Source: Hormoscilla sp. GUM202
GTDB taxonomy: Bacteria; Cyanobacteriota; Cyanobacteriia; Cyanobacteriales; Desertifilaceae
Length of the DNA stretch: 64,000 nucleotides
Assembly: GCA_005518205.2 (NCBI GenBank)
Contig: RFFC02000018.1
Coordinates: 57,598-121,597, forward strand
Reading direction: 5' to 3'
The notes under the pieces were generated by a model. That model did not search any database, was not told the DNA's origin, and was given only the letters and a program-made list of their open reading frames with translations. Shown here in pieces: positions 1-8,262 of the stretch (position 1 is its first letter; each line of letters begins with the position of its first letter). Both the position numbers and the translations under genes were made by a program.

Positions 1-18
1 GATCTTCCAGTTGTAACA

Positions 19-1670
19 ATGATCGCCTGGAGTCTGATAGGGACACCGGCGATCGCCCAAGTGCTGGAGCCAGTACAGCCGACGCCTCCAAGCTTACCAG
101 AACCGGAACTGCTGCCACCACCAGAGGAGTTGCTGCAACCGCCAGCAGCACCGCCAAGCACTCGGCCAACAATCCCCCCCCTGACAGGTACAATAACTGT
201 CTCGCGCTTTGAAGTGACCGGCAGTACAGTATTCAGGTTCGAAGAATTCGCAGAGGTAACGGAACCATTCACGAACCGACCCCTATCCTTTGCGGAACTG
301 CTGCAAGTAAGGGATGAGATCACTAAATACTACGTAGATCGGGGATACATCACCTCAGGGGCATTCCTACCGCCCCAAACTATGCAAGAGGGAGTAGTGG
401 AAATAGCAGTTATAGAAGGAAAAGTAGAAGAGATAGATGTGCAGGTGAAAGGGCGACTGCACCCGGGTTACGTCCGCAGTCGGGTAGAATTGGGAGCGAA
501 AACCCCTCTACAGGTAGATAGATTAGTGCAAGCGCTGCAATTGCTGCAACTAAACCCGCTGATCGAAAATCTGTCGGCAGAGTTGGCAGCGGGAACCCGT
601 AGCGGTACTAGCCTGTTAGAAATAGAGGTGACATCAGCACCAACATTTTCGACAGTATTGATACTGGATAACTGGCGGGTACCAAGTGTAGGAACAGATC
701 GGCGTCAAGTGGTCCTCAGGGAGGCTTCTTTATTAGGACTGGGGGACGCCCTGACCCTCAGCTATACTAACACAGATGGTAGCAACGCCCTGGATGAAGC
801 TAGCTACAGGATACCAATTAATGCTAGCAATGGAACTTTGGGATTATTATTCAAAAGCTCAGAGAGCGAAGTGATCTCCGAACCATTTGACCAGTTGGAT
901 ATCGAGTCAGACTCCCGGGACTATGAAATTAGTTACCGCCAACCGCTGATTGAACTCCTACCAAAGAATTGGCCCTAGGGTTAATGGCTGCCAGAAGAGA
1001 GAGTGACACGCGACTACTGGACGCACCGTTCCCCCTATCTCCGGGAGCGAATGAGGATGGGGAAACTAGAGTTACCGCTATCCGCTTCTTTCAAGAATGG
1101 ACGAACCGGGGACGGGAAGAAGTATTCGCAGCCCGATCGCAATTTTCGGTAGGAATAGGTGCCTTTGCAGCTACGGTTAACGAGGAACCTCCGGACAGTC
1201 GGTTCTTTTCTTGGCGGGGTCAGCTACAATATTTGCGCGTGCTGGGACGAGATGCAGCCCTATTATTAAGAGCGGACGTGCAACTGGCACCAGAAACATT
1301 ACTGCCGATCGAACAGTTTGGCTTGGGGGGCTCTGGCAGCGTCCGGGGCTATCGTCAGGATGCCATACTCGCCGATAATGGCATTTTTGCCTCCGTAGAA
1401 GCCCGCCTCCCGATCGCCCGAATTTCAGAATGGGATACAGTTTTGCAGTTTACACCATTCTTTGAAATAGGTACGGGCTGGAATAGCGCTCGGGCCAACC
1501 CAGAACCAAACAATCTCTATTCCGTAGGGATGGGTTTGCGCTTGGAAGTAGCACGCAAGTTGACAGCCCGTTTTGATTGGGGTATCCCCTTGGGGAATCT
1601 CCTCCCAAATCGGAGAACTTTACAAGAAAATGGCTTATACTTCAGTATAGAATACAGACCTTTTGATTGA
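19..1670 (+). pseudogene. FhaC/ShlB-type two-partner secretion outer-membrane transporter, frameshifted
   Basis: This is a Omp85-family transporter of the kind that exports TpsA exoproteins across the outer membrane. The first part (19-978) has a proline-rich N-terminus followed by POTRA-type sequence (VSRFEVTGST, RDEITKYYVDRGY, VIEGKVEEIDV) and the start of the beta-barrel. The barrel resumes in another frame at about 966 and runs to 1670. It includes the conserved FGLGGSGSVRGYRQD strand/loop (VRGY motif of the family) and ends in FSIEYRPF, a typical aromatic barrel end. One base appears to be missing near 961-966: the expected continuation KELALGLMAARRES is open in the next frame. The first ATG gives a very short signal peptide (TPAIAQ), so the true start may lie upstream of the window. 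No TpsA partner is seen in the window. It is a recent pseudogene or a consensus error. Confidence 0.8.
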
Positions 1671-1912
1671 AAGTGGTCAGTGGTCAGTGGTCGGTGGTTA
1701 ATTATAGTATTTCTTAGATTAGTGTGATATGATGTCGGAGATTGCGTCGGGGGGGGGATTGCTTCGTGCCTCGCAACGCTGCGCGACTAATAAATCATAA
1801 GTTAGTCGCTAATCTCCCCCCCCACGCTGCGCGTATTATCGCAATGACAAGTAGGCAATTTTCTATACTACATCAATTTGAGAAACGCTATAACAACTAA
1901 CAACTAACAACA
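1671..1912. other. Intergenic spacer with short direct repeats
   Basis: The spacer starts with three to four copies of a GGTCAGT heptamer (about 1675-1700). A G-tract and a T/C-rich segment with a CGCTGCGCG core repeated in inverse follow (about 1748-1832). No open reading frame of note is present. The hairpin-forming parts could end transcription of both converging genes. Confidence 0.4.
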
Positions 1913-2536
1913 TTAATCATCATCCAGGTCGGAGGTTCCTCTAACTTTAGTATAGGGGGATAAGTACCTAGACTGGCCTTCATAGACGCGGCGCGGCGAA
2001 GAACTGACATTAAGGGGATGAACCACATGAGCCGTGGGGTAATAACGCTGCTGTGATTGCGCAAACATAGCCAGGAGCACGACTATAATAATGATGCTAC
2101 CACCAAGGCCCAGGACAAGCACAGAGGCTCCCAGCACCCAGAGGACGATCGTGCGAGAATCAGGCAAAGATGAATCCGCTGCTGTTGGCCTACCCTGCTG
2201 GGCTTGCATTTGCAGCAGCAGCTGTTGAGTTTCCATCCATTGCTTATCCAGCTGAGATTTTAGCTGTTCCACCTCAGTACCTTGCTGTTGTAGCTGAGAT
2301 TTTAGCTGTTGATTTTCCGTCAGTTGCTGTTGTAATTGGCTATCGGCCTGGGGCTGTTGTGGATTAACCGATGGCGGTGGTGGCTCTTGAGTGGGGGGCA
2401 GGGTTTGATTCATAGAAGGCACATTGCTGCCAAGGCCACGGTTGGCGCAATCGAGATTATTCCCTTTATCCATAATAACAAAGGTTGCTACTGCTGCGAT
2501 CGCGCATCCCGACAAGAATGCCGTAGTATCGTTCAT
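1913..2536 (-). CDS. Coiled-coil membrane protein of unknown function
   Basis: I do not recognise a named family. The 207-residue product has a hydrophobic N-terminal stretch (residues 5-22). A proline-rich segment (47-60) is followed by a Q/L-rich heptad region (about 65-113, repeated QLKSQL units) typical of a coiled coil. A strong membrane helix (about 130-157, VLWVLGASVLVLGLG) leads to a polar tail ending in DLDDD. The topology suggests a membrane-anchored oligomer. It is read opposite to the transporter upstream, with tsaD in the same direction 0.5 kb away. The glutamine-rich stretch is encoded by a repetitive CAG/CTG-rich tract, so its length may vary between strains. Confidence 0.6.
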   Translation of the reverse strand: MNDTTAFLSGCAIAAVATFVIMDKGNNLDCANRGLGSNVPSMNQTLPPTQEPPPPSVNPQQPQADSQLQQQLTENQQLKSQLQQQGTEVEQLKSQLDKQWMETQQLLLQMQAQQGRPTAADSSLPDSRTIVLWVLGASVLVLGLGGSIIIIVVLLAMFAQSQQRYYPTAHVVHPLNVSSSPRRVYEGQSRYLSPYTKVRGTSDLDDD

Positions 2537-3019
2537 TGCTTTTTTCCTTTTTGGCTACGACCCAATCACGTACATTTGAGATTACACCAAACCCAGTTTA
2601 CCTTCTCTGTTCCCCCCTCGTTCCCACGGCGAAGCCTGGGAACGTGCCAGTAGCGCTCTCGGGGAAAACAGCGGGTCAGCTTCATTACCGCAAATTTCAT
2701 GTCCAAAACCTCAATGACGAGGTCCATGACCGGAAATTTCATGGTTTTGACCTCAAGGACGGCGCCTTCCGCGTGCTCTTGTCCTGAAGGACGCGGCAAC
2801 GCGACCGAGGCGCCGCGCGGTCATGCGGTCAGTCAGCGATATCTTCTGGGTAGTGCGGGTACGATGTCTCCCCCTCGTTCCCACGGCGCAGCCTGGGAAC
2901 GTGCGACTAGCGCTCCCGGGGGACATCTCCCGACCGGGAGACATGGGATCCGAGAAGCTATCTCTGCTGCTGCCAGCTTTGTGGCAGACATTTTTGCTGA
3001 TAACATTTTTGGTTTTCCG
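2537..3019. other. 483-bp gene-free spacer built from dispersed palindromes
   Basis: It holds two copies of the 26-bp palindrome CGTTCCCACGGCG...CCTGGGAACG (2619-2644 and 2876-2901). Between them is a segment centred on GTCCTGAAGGAC (2766-2797) that recurs inside the IS630 copies. Two imperfect repeats of an AAATTTCATG/GACC motif lie near 2690-2745. I see no convincing gene. Confidence 0.6.
2619..2644. repeat. Dispersed palindrome family (GTTCCCACGGCG-type), copy 1
   Basis: The arms CGTTCCCA and TGGGAACG flank a short GC-rich loop. Further copies are at 2876-2901, 6562-6587 and 46062-46088. All are in spacers, and the last has a one-base longer loop. Such elements behave like cyanobacterial REP sequences. 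Confidence 0.75.
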
Positions 3020-4060
3020 TCATCGGTACAAGTCCATGACGGTGCCGATCGCCATCCGGGACTGGGCTGACAGAGTCAAGGGAGATTGATGTCCGCGCTG
3101 GAGATGATCTGCTGCGGCACAGGCAATCATCGCCGCATTATCAGTACATAATGCCCGGGGTGGAAACAAGACCTGCAAATTATGACTTGCCCCAGCAGCT
3201 TGTAAATGATAGCGCAGACCACTATTAGCTGCCACTCCCCCACCCACGGCAATGGTATTCAGTCCGTAGTCTAGGGCAGCGGCGATCGCCCTTTTGGTTA
3301 GTGCTTTGGCCACAGTATGCTGAAAGCTGGCCGCTATGTCTGCAACTGGCAACTCCTCCGACTCTTGCTTTAATTGCTGCACCAACCGCAATACTGCTGT
3401 CTTTAAGCCACTAAAGCTGGAATCATAGGGATGATAGCCGCCAGTTGTCAGAGATACCTTTCCTTCGGCTAGCCGAAAGGCTTGCCCATTGCCCTCGCGG
3501 GCCAGGGAGTCGATCGCCGGACCGCCGGGATATCCCAAATCCAATAACCGCGCGACCTTATCAAAAGCTTCCCCGGCCGCATCATCCCGGGTTTGGCCAA
3601 TTGTTTCATACATACCACAATCGCCCACGTAAATCAAGCTGGTGTGACCGCCAGAAACCAGCAGACACAAGAACGGTGGTGCTAACTCTGGCGTACTCAG
3701 ATAGGAAGCATAGATATGTCCTTCCAGATGGTGGACTCCCAGAAACGGCTTTTGATGCACCATTGCCAGAGTTTTCGCCGCCGTTAACCCCACCAACAGG
3801 GCCCCCACCAACCCTGGCGCGCAGGTTGCTGCCACTCCATCTATACTAGACCAGTCTAGATCTGCTGCTTGCAACCCTTGGGCGATCGCCCCATTGATCC
3901 TTTCCAGGTGACGGCGCGACGCCACCTCCGGCACCACACCCCCATACTGCCGGTGAACATCGATTTGGGAAGCGACGATGCTACTTAAAACGTTACGATT
4001 GTTTACGATTGCCACCGCCGTTTCGTCACAACTGGTTTCAATTGCTAAGATAGTAGCCAT
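3020..4060 (-). CDS. tsaD: tRNA N6-threonylcarbamoyladenosine (t6A) synthesis protein TsaD
   Basis: TsaD (Gcp/Kae1) transfers the threonylcarbamoyl group from TC-AMP to A37 of ANN-decoding tRNAs, together with TsaB and TsaE, in the cytoplasm. The 346-residue protein starts at [14 protein letters not shown], the family's usual N-terminus. The ATG at 4060 is preferred over an upstream ATG that would add 13 atypical residues. The metal-binding HLEGH motif lies near residue 112, followed by the SGGHT and GGGVAANS nucleotide-binding motifs and a C-terminal CTDNAAMIA. Length and motifs match the full family. It is divergent from psaF across about 130 bp, a gene order shared by many cyanobacteria. 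I see no lesion. Confidence 0.95.
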   Translation of the reverse strand: MATILAIETSCDETAVAIVNNRNVLSSIVASQIDVHRQYGGVVPEVASRRHLERINGAIAQGLQAADLDWSSIDGVAATCAPGLVGALLVGLTAAKTLAMVHQKPFLGVHHLEGHIYASYLSTPELAPPFLCLLVSGGHTSLIYVGDCGMYETIGQTRDDAAGEAFDKVARLLDLGYPGGPAIDSLAREGNGQAFRLAEGKVSLTTGGYHPYDSSFSGLKTAVLRLVQQLKQESEELPVADIAASFQHTVAKALTKRAIAAALDYGLNTIAVGGGVAANSGLRYHLQAAGASHNLQVLFPPRALCTDNAAMIACAAADHLQRGHQSPLTLSAQSRMAIGTVMDLYR

Positions 4061-4188
4061 TATCTGGTAATTTATGGGAATGGATTGGCTGTTGTACAAA
4101 GTTAAACTTTACTTCGATCCCGCGATCGAGTATGATTCCTTTCCATAGCACACCCTGTTGGTATTTCTTAACAAAAGGAAACAATTCC
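4061..4188. promoter_or_regulatory. Divergent tsaD / psaF promoter region
   Basis: This 128-bp spacer must carry promoters for both tsaD (minus) and psaFJ (plus). It contains a CGCGATCGAG site and an AT-rich stretch. A Shine-Dalgarno-like AAAAGGA at about 4173-4179 sits ten bases before the psaF ATG and supports that start. Individual -10/-35 boxes cannot be fixed by eye. Confidence 0.5.
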
Positions 4189-4683
4189 ATGCGACGATTG
4201 TTTGCTCTACTATTGATCGTTAGTCTCTGGGTTGGTTGCGTCCCAGCGGCTACTGCCGATATTGCCGGTTTGGTACCGTGCAGTCAATCAGAGGAGTTTC
4301 AGGATCGGGCCGAAGATGCTCTGAATACTACCGCTGACCCAAATTCCGGGGCGGCGCGGTTCGATCGTTATGCTCAAGCTCTCTGCGGCGAAGATGGACT
4401 CCCCCACCTGATTGTGGATGGGCGTTTCTCTCATGCTGGTGATTTCCTGATTCCCAGCATTCTGTTCCTCTACATCACCGGTTGGATTGGTTGGGTCGGT
4501 CGGGCCTATCTGATGGCAATTCGCTCAGAGAAGAACCCTGAAGAAAAAGAAATCATCATTGATGTACCTTTGGCACTAAAGTGCGTGGCAACCGGTCCTA
4601 TATGGCCTTTAGCAGCTTTCAAAGACATTGTCTCTGGTGAAATGTTTGCCTCTGACAACGAAATCCCCATTTCCCCCCGCTAG
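4189..4683 (+). CDS. psaF: Photosystem I reaction centre subunit III (PsaF)
   Basis: PsaF is a lumen-exposed, membrane-anchored subunit of photosystem I near the plastocyanin/cytochrome c6 docking side. The ATG at 4189 follows a good ribosome-binding site and opens a signal peptide ([17 protein letters not shown], cut near ATADIAGL). The mature protein begins with the conserved DIAGLVPC and has the paired cysteines (VPC, ALCG), the FxxGDFLIPS motif and the membrane helix [14 protein letters not shown]. The 164-residue precursor has the usual cyanobacterial length. psaJ follows after 33 bp, so the two genes are cotranscribed, as is normal. Confidence 0.96.
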   Translation: MRRLFALLLIVSLWVGCVPAATADIAGLVPCSQSEEFQDRAEDALNTTADPNSGAARFDRYAQALCGEDGLPHLIVDGRFSHAGDFLIPSILFLYITGWIGWVGRAYLMAIRSEKNPEEKEIIIDVPLALKCVATGPIWPLAAFKDIVSGEMFASDNEIPISPR

Positions 4684-4716
4684 TCTCTGTTTGTGGTATT
4701 TTTTGGAGAATAAATC

Positions 4717-4842
4717 ATGCAGGATTTACTCAAGTATCTTTCCCTCGCGCCAGTGATTCTGGCAGTTTGGATGACGATCACGGCTGGTATTCTGATTGAG
4801 TTTAACCGCTTTTTCCCCGACCTGCTGTTCCATCCCCTATAG
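4717..4842 (+). CDS. psaJ: Photosystem I subunit IX (PsaJ)
   Basis: A 41-residue single-helix protein that stabilises PsaF in photosystem I. It begins [14 protein letters not shown], continues through the helix [14 protein letters not shown] and ends [10 protein letters not shown], all hallmark PsaJ sequence. A Shine-Dalgarno TTTTGGAGAA lies just before the ATG. It directly follows psaF, and the stem-loop/T-tract at 5013-5045 probably ends the operon. Confidence 0.95.
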   Translation: MQDLLKYLSLAPVILAVWMTITAGILIEFNRFFPDLLFHPL

Positions 4843-4853
4843 GAATTAGGCAT

Positions 4854-4897
4854 CGATGTCTCTGAGGTAGTGCGAGTAGAGATCCCCAGAGACATCG
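4854..4897. repeat. 11-bp inverted repeat downstream of psaJ
   Basis: CGATGTCTCTG (4854-4864) is perfectly complementary to CAGAGACATCG (4887-4897) across a 22-base loop. There is no T-tract, so it may be an mRNA 3'-end stabilising hairpin or a protein-binding site rather than a terminator. Confidence 0.6.
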
Positions 4898-5012
4898 AAA
4901 GCCTTGTGGGTTTTGTTGATACTCTCTTGGTTTCGGGAGTCCAGAGGAAATACCTCAAAAAACTGTTAAGGGCTATATAATTCCCGAACACTTCTCAAAT
5001 CAACATCTTTCG

Positions 5013-5045
5013 CCTTTGGGTAAGGTTGCCCAAAGGTGTTTTTGT
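5013..5045 (+). terminator. Intrinsic terminator of psaFJ
   Basis: The arms CCTTTGGG (5013-5020) and CCCAAAGG (5029-5036) form a stem, followed by TGTTTTTGT. Position and orientation fit the end of psaF-psaJ, just before the convergent gmk. Confidence 0.8.
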
Positions 5046-5093
5046 ATGCTTTGGGCCTAGCTTGACGGGTATAACGGACAGGCGGGACGCCCG

Positions 5094-5687
5094 CTACGTC
5101 TCGGACAGGCTGGACGCCCGTCCTACGCAATTCTGGTGGAGAACGGCTTCGATCTCCGCTATGGTCGTTTCTAGATCGTCGTTGATAATCTGCAGGTTAA
5201 ATTCATCGGCGGCGGCAATTTCGACGATCGCCCGTTCCAAGCGTCGGGCGATCGCCCCATCGTCTTCGCTCTCACGGCGGCGCAGGCGTCTTTCTAACTC
5301 GGACATTGATGGCGGTAAAATAAAGATTCTCAGGGCTTCTGGAAAACTAGCGGCGATCTGTCTGGCCCCTTCTAGTTCTATTTCTAGCAGGACTGAGTTG
5401 CCTTGTCGGAGTAACTCCTCTACCACTCGCCGGGGAGTTCCGTAGTAGTTACCGGCATATTCAGCCCATTCCAGCAGTTCGGACGCCTCCACCTTTTGCT
5501 CAAACTCCCTGGGACTGACAAAGTAATAATGTTTCCCCTCAATTTCACGAGGACGGGGGGAACGGGTAGTCATGGAAACTGACAGAAATAGTTGTGGATG
5601 ACGTTCCAGCAGCCGATACAGTAATGTTCCTTTGCCGACTCCACTCGGTCCAGTCAACACTATCAGTTTACCTGGTTGATTGTTCAT
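5094..5687 (-). CDS. gmk: Guanylate kinase
   Basis: Converts GMP to GDP with ATP in purine nucleotide metabolism. The 197-residue protein starts [16 protein letters not shown], and the P-loop GPSGVGKGT falls at residues 13-21. The family motifs [22 protein letters not shown] and [11 protein letters not shown] follow in order. An upstream in-frame extension to 5936 has low-complexity, non-family sequence and overlaps repeat DNA, so the ATG at 5687 is chosen. The last ten residues ([10 protein letters not shown]) are encoded by a repeat with two similar GGACAGGC-GGACGCCCG units (5080-5122), so the native C-terminus has been overwritten by a repeat without harming the core. It is convergent with psaFJ. 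Confidence 0.93.
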   Translation of the reverse strand: MNNQPGKLIVLTGPSGVGKGTLLYRLLERHPQLFLSVSMTTRSPRPREIEGKHYYFVSPREFEQKVEASELLEWAEYAGNYYGTPRRVVEELLRQGNSVLLEIELEGARQIAASFPEALRIFILPPSMSELERRLRRRESEDDGAIARRLERAIVEIAAADEFNLQIINDDLETTIAEIEAVLHQNCVGRASSLSET

Positions 5688-6006
5688 GTCTGTGTTTTTA
5701 AGCCAGCTGATGCTTGGCACGTCTAATTCGATGTTAATCTTGACTGGCTGCCCTGGCGAGATATCTCGACTCGATGTCGGAGCCGCATCCCGTAGAGGAG
5801 AGGATGCCGATAGCGCTGCGCCCCCAGCGCAGCCATGTCGCCTGGGACAAGAGCTCTGGCAGAGATATCGACAATACTCAAGAATTGTGCGATCGCCCTT
5901 AATTTTTCCCATCCGGGCTGTATTCAGAATCGACATCCGCGTCCATTTTTCTTGGTCTCGGTAGGCGGCAGATACTTCTGACAGTTAACGTCAGACTGGT
6001 AGTCCG
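5688..6006. other. 319-bp spacer upstream of gmk
   Basis: No gene is supported. It contains a GAGATATCTC palindrome (5759-5768). It also contains a GCGCTGCGCCCCCAGCGCAG palindrome (about 5813-5832), which reappears inverted near 18868-18892 downstream of ispH, another member of a dispersed family. Confidence 0.45.
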
Positions 6007-6261
6007 CTAATAGCAGATACTGGCGGTGTCCAAAGGTCGCTCTCCGAAGACATCATCACTCATCCCCAGAGTGCGATCGCTTACCAGAGACCCAACGGGA
6101 ATGCGAGTATTGCCAATGCAAGCATCACCCCCGCATATGTTAGGGGTTTTTTTAATCCCCAACGACCCGCATGTTAAGGTTTGCGTTAAGGTCTCGATCG
6201 CGGAAACCTTTTGGGAGGGACTCAAGGCCAGCAGTTGGTTTTTGAATTCTGTCACTGTCAT
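6007..6261 (-). pseudogene. Truncated DUF433 antitoxin-like protein
   Basis: The 84-residue reading frame from ATG 6261 (MTVTEFKNQLLALSP) has the helical N-terminus seen in cyanobacterial DUF433 proteins. It then has the DUF433 core GIKKTPNICGGDACIGNTRIPV and the SDRTLGMSDD segment. The usual continuation of the helix-turn-helix domain is missing: after GMSDD the frame runs VFGERPLDTASICY and stops. DUF433 proteins are usually small DNA-binding antitoxins paired with a PIN-like toxin, and no partner is visible here. It is likely a 3'-truncated remnant. An upstream ATG at 6291 would add ten residues. Confidence 0.6.
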
Positions 6262-6894
6262 ATTCCTCTCGCTAATCAGCATCGCTACCATTATTTTATT
6301 CTCAAATCTTACACCTTTTACTTTCCACAGCCCAGAAACCTGGTTTAGCCCAGAAACCAGGTTTTAAAGGAATTACCTGGTTTCTTGCCTCGATGTCCCA
6401 CCGTTCCGGAAAAATCGGGAGCTCGATAGAGAACTGCAACAACGCCAACTCCAGGTTGTAGCCCCCATCAGAATTCAAATATACTTTGAAAGGGATTCGC
6501 GCAGCGGAGGGGGCCCGGAGCGTGCGCACAGACAGGCTACCGGTCTTACGCGAACGACTTGCGTTCCCACGGCGAAGCCTGGGAACGAGGGAGAAGAACC
6601 TGTCATATTGGCTGCTATAATAAGCGCAGTTCCTGACCGTTCGCAGCATAGCAGAGATTAGGTTCGACGCTTCCTATTCTAGCACCCAATTAAACAGCAC
6701 TTGTGTAAACCCTGACTCCCCTGACTCTACCTGGGAACATAAGGGGGGCTCTCAGGGGCTACAGTCGCCAAGCCCGCCGGTGGAATTCCTAGATGCTGTA
6801 GGTCTGAAAAGCATATTTCCGCGATCGACTTGACAGATTCAAAATTAGGAGCCTATAGTAAGGGTATAATAGTAAGGATAAAAATATGGATCTA
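6262..6894. other. Repeat-bearing spacer before the cyclase pseudogene
   Basis: It contains two tandem CCAGAAACC-GGTTT hairpin units (about 6330-6366), the GTTCCCACGGCG-type palindrome (6562-6587) and the AT-rich leader of the broken regulator gene. A reading frame on the minus strand across 6302-6649 is assembled from these repeats and is not credited as a gene. Confidence 0.5.
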
Positions 6895-7256
6895 TAAGAG
6901 TATAAAGGCAGTCTATTAGTCATAGACGACCTGCCATAAAATTTGCGGCTGTTAGTTAATATATTGAGTGATCAGGGGTATAAAGTCCGGGCTAATCCTA
7001 ATCCTAAGTTAGCCCTCAAGGGGATTCACAAGTCTATTCCAGACTTGATTTTGCTGGACATTATGATGCCAGATATAAACGGCTATAAAGTCTGCGAACA
7101 ACTGAAGGCAGATGAACGCACCAGGCAGATTCCGGTGATTTTTATCAGTGCCCTGAGGACTAAAGTACTTACTACAAACGGCTGATAAAGACTAAAGACG
7201 CATCTGAGATGCCCCCGGCTATCAACGTGAGCGCACCCAATCTAACCGGTGCCCGA

Positions 7257-7458
7257 CTGTTGGGGTTGAAAACCTCTCCGCTGGGGTTGAAAACCTCTCC
7301 GCTGGGGTTGAAAACCTCTCCGCTGGGGTTGAAAACCTCTCCGTTGGGGTTGAAAACCTCTCCGTTGGGGTTGAAAACCTCTCCGTTGGGGTTGAAAACC
7401 TCTCCGTTGAGGTTGAAGACCTCTCCGTTGGGGTTTTCAACCTCTCCGTTGAGGTTTT
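7257..7458 (+). repeat. 21-bp tandem repeat, about nine to ten units
   Basis: The unit GGGGTTGAAAACCTCTCCG plus two bases is repeated head to tail. The first seven units are nearly identical and the last three carry substitutions (GAGGTTGAAGAC, GGGGTTTTCAAC). Twenty-one bases preserve frame, so both strands are open through the array. It sits inside the broken regulator gene, where the receiver-cyclase linker should be. Confidence 0.9.
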
Positions 7459-7461
7459 CAA

Positions 7462-7545
7462 CGGGTGTGGTCTTGCGCCCGTTGGCAACCGTTCACCGTT
7501 TTCTGTGAAGAGTTCCCCAATAAACAACTACTTTTGACCACACGC
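7462..7545. mobile_element. Small element with GGGTGTGGTC / GACCACAC ends
   Basis: GGTGTGGTC (from 7463) and TGACCACAC (7535-7543) form terminal inverted repeats around 66 bp of non-coding DNA. The inner borders also match the larger element at 10108-10566: CCGTTGG near the left end and CAACTACTT next to the right end. This looks like a non-autonomous, MITE-like or structured-RNA element. Confidence 0.5.
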
Positions 7546-8220
7546 GCTTAGATGCGCCCCTTGACAACCCTGAGTGAAAGTATGACTCCGGAGGATAACT
7601 TCAAATTTATCAATGCCTATCTGTCCAACATAGAACCGGCGAGCGTCGAAAATCAGGGCTTGATTGATAAATACATTGGCAATGAGATTATGGCATTGTT
7701 TAGCGGTGAGGCGGATAATAAGGAAAATACAGGAACAGATTAGAATTGGAATTGGGATTAATACAGGGGATTTGATGCTGGGGACGATCGGGGGTATTTC
7801 CCGCATGGATAGTACAGTGATTAGCGATGCGGGAAATTTAGCCTCTTGCCTGGAAACTGTTGGTCACTCACCAGACTGGTTCGCGCTTGACAAATCCCGA
7901 GCAATGATATCAGAAAGATAGACAAAGTACGGGTGAAGGGAAAATCCAAATTGGTGACAGTATATGAAGTGTTTGATGCCGATCGGAAGTGCGATCTCTC
8001 AAGTTGACGACGCTAGATATGTTTACAGAGGCATTGTCAGTTGATAATCAGTATAATCTCAGTAAAGCGAAATCCTGATTTTCTGATTGCGTCCGCCATA
8101 ACCCAGAAGATAAAGTGGCTCAATTTTATCGGCAACGTTGCTGTAAACAGTAAAAGGGTGTATGGTGAATGGTGAATGAAAATGAAAAAACAATCAATTC
8201 TCAATACTTGCTTCTCTATT

Positions 8221-8262
8221 GGCAATTAGCAATGAACAATTAGCAATGAACAATTAGCAATG
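8221..8262 (+). repeat. 14-bp tandem repeat at the protease-WD40 start
   Basis: CAATTAGCAATGAA is repeated three times, and the last copy supplies the ATG of the following gene. Each unit also carries an ATG. Such AT-rich tandem repeats are common in front of cyanobacterial genes. Confidence 0.75.

Larger units (their letters stand above)
6898..8007 (+). pseudogene. Broken response regulator-adenylate/guanylate cyclase gene
   Basis: Remnants of one multidomain signalling gene appear in order. A receiver domain (6898-7185) has YKGSLLVIDDLP, an in-frame TAA at 6937, then NLRLLVNILSDQGYKV and the phosphoacceptor region DLILLDIMMPDINGYKV. The frame stops after IPVIFISALRT. A 21-bp tandem repeat and a mobile-like element (7257-7545) follow. 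Class III nucleotide cyclase sequence follows in three frames: TTLSESMTPEDNFKFINAYL and IDKYIGNEIMALFSG (7558-7740), RIGIGINTGDLMLGTIGG with AGNLAS (about 7736-7920), and KVRVKGKSKLVTVYEVFDAD (7924-7983). At least one stop and two frameshifts are present. The C-terminal half of the receiver and the linker are lost. The intact ancestor probably made cAMP in response to a sensor kinase. Confidence 0.8.

Noticed and set aside
5688..5936. An 83-residue N-terminal extension of guanylate kinase
   Set aside because: The extension is low-complexity and repeat-derived; the kinase begins five to ten residues before the P-loop in the family, matching ATG 5687.
6302..6649. A 115-codon minus-strand protein
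   Set aside because: Composed of hairpin and GTTCCCAC repeats; no family signal or ribosome-binding site.
7209..7527. Two overlapping repeat proteins (LGLKTSP and ERFSTPT units)
   Set aside because: Both strands are open because the 21-bp unit is a multiple of three and lacks stops; the array interrupts a pseudogene.
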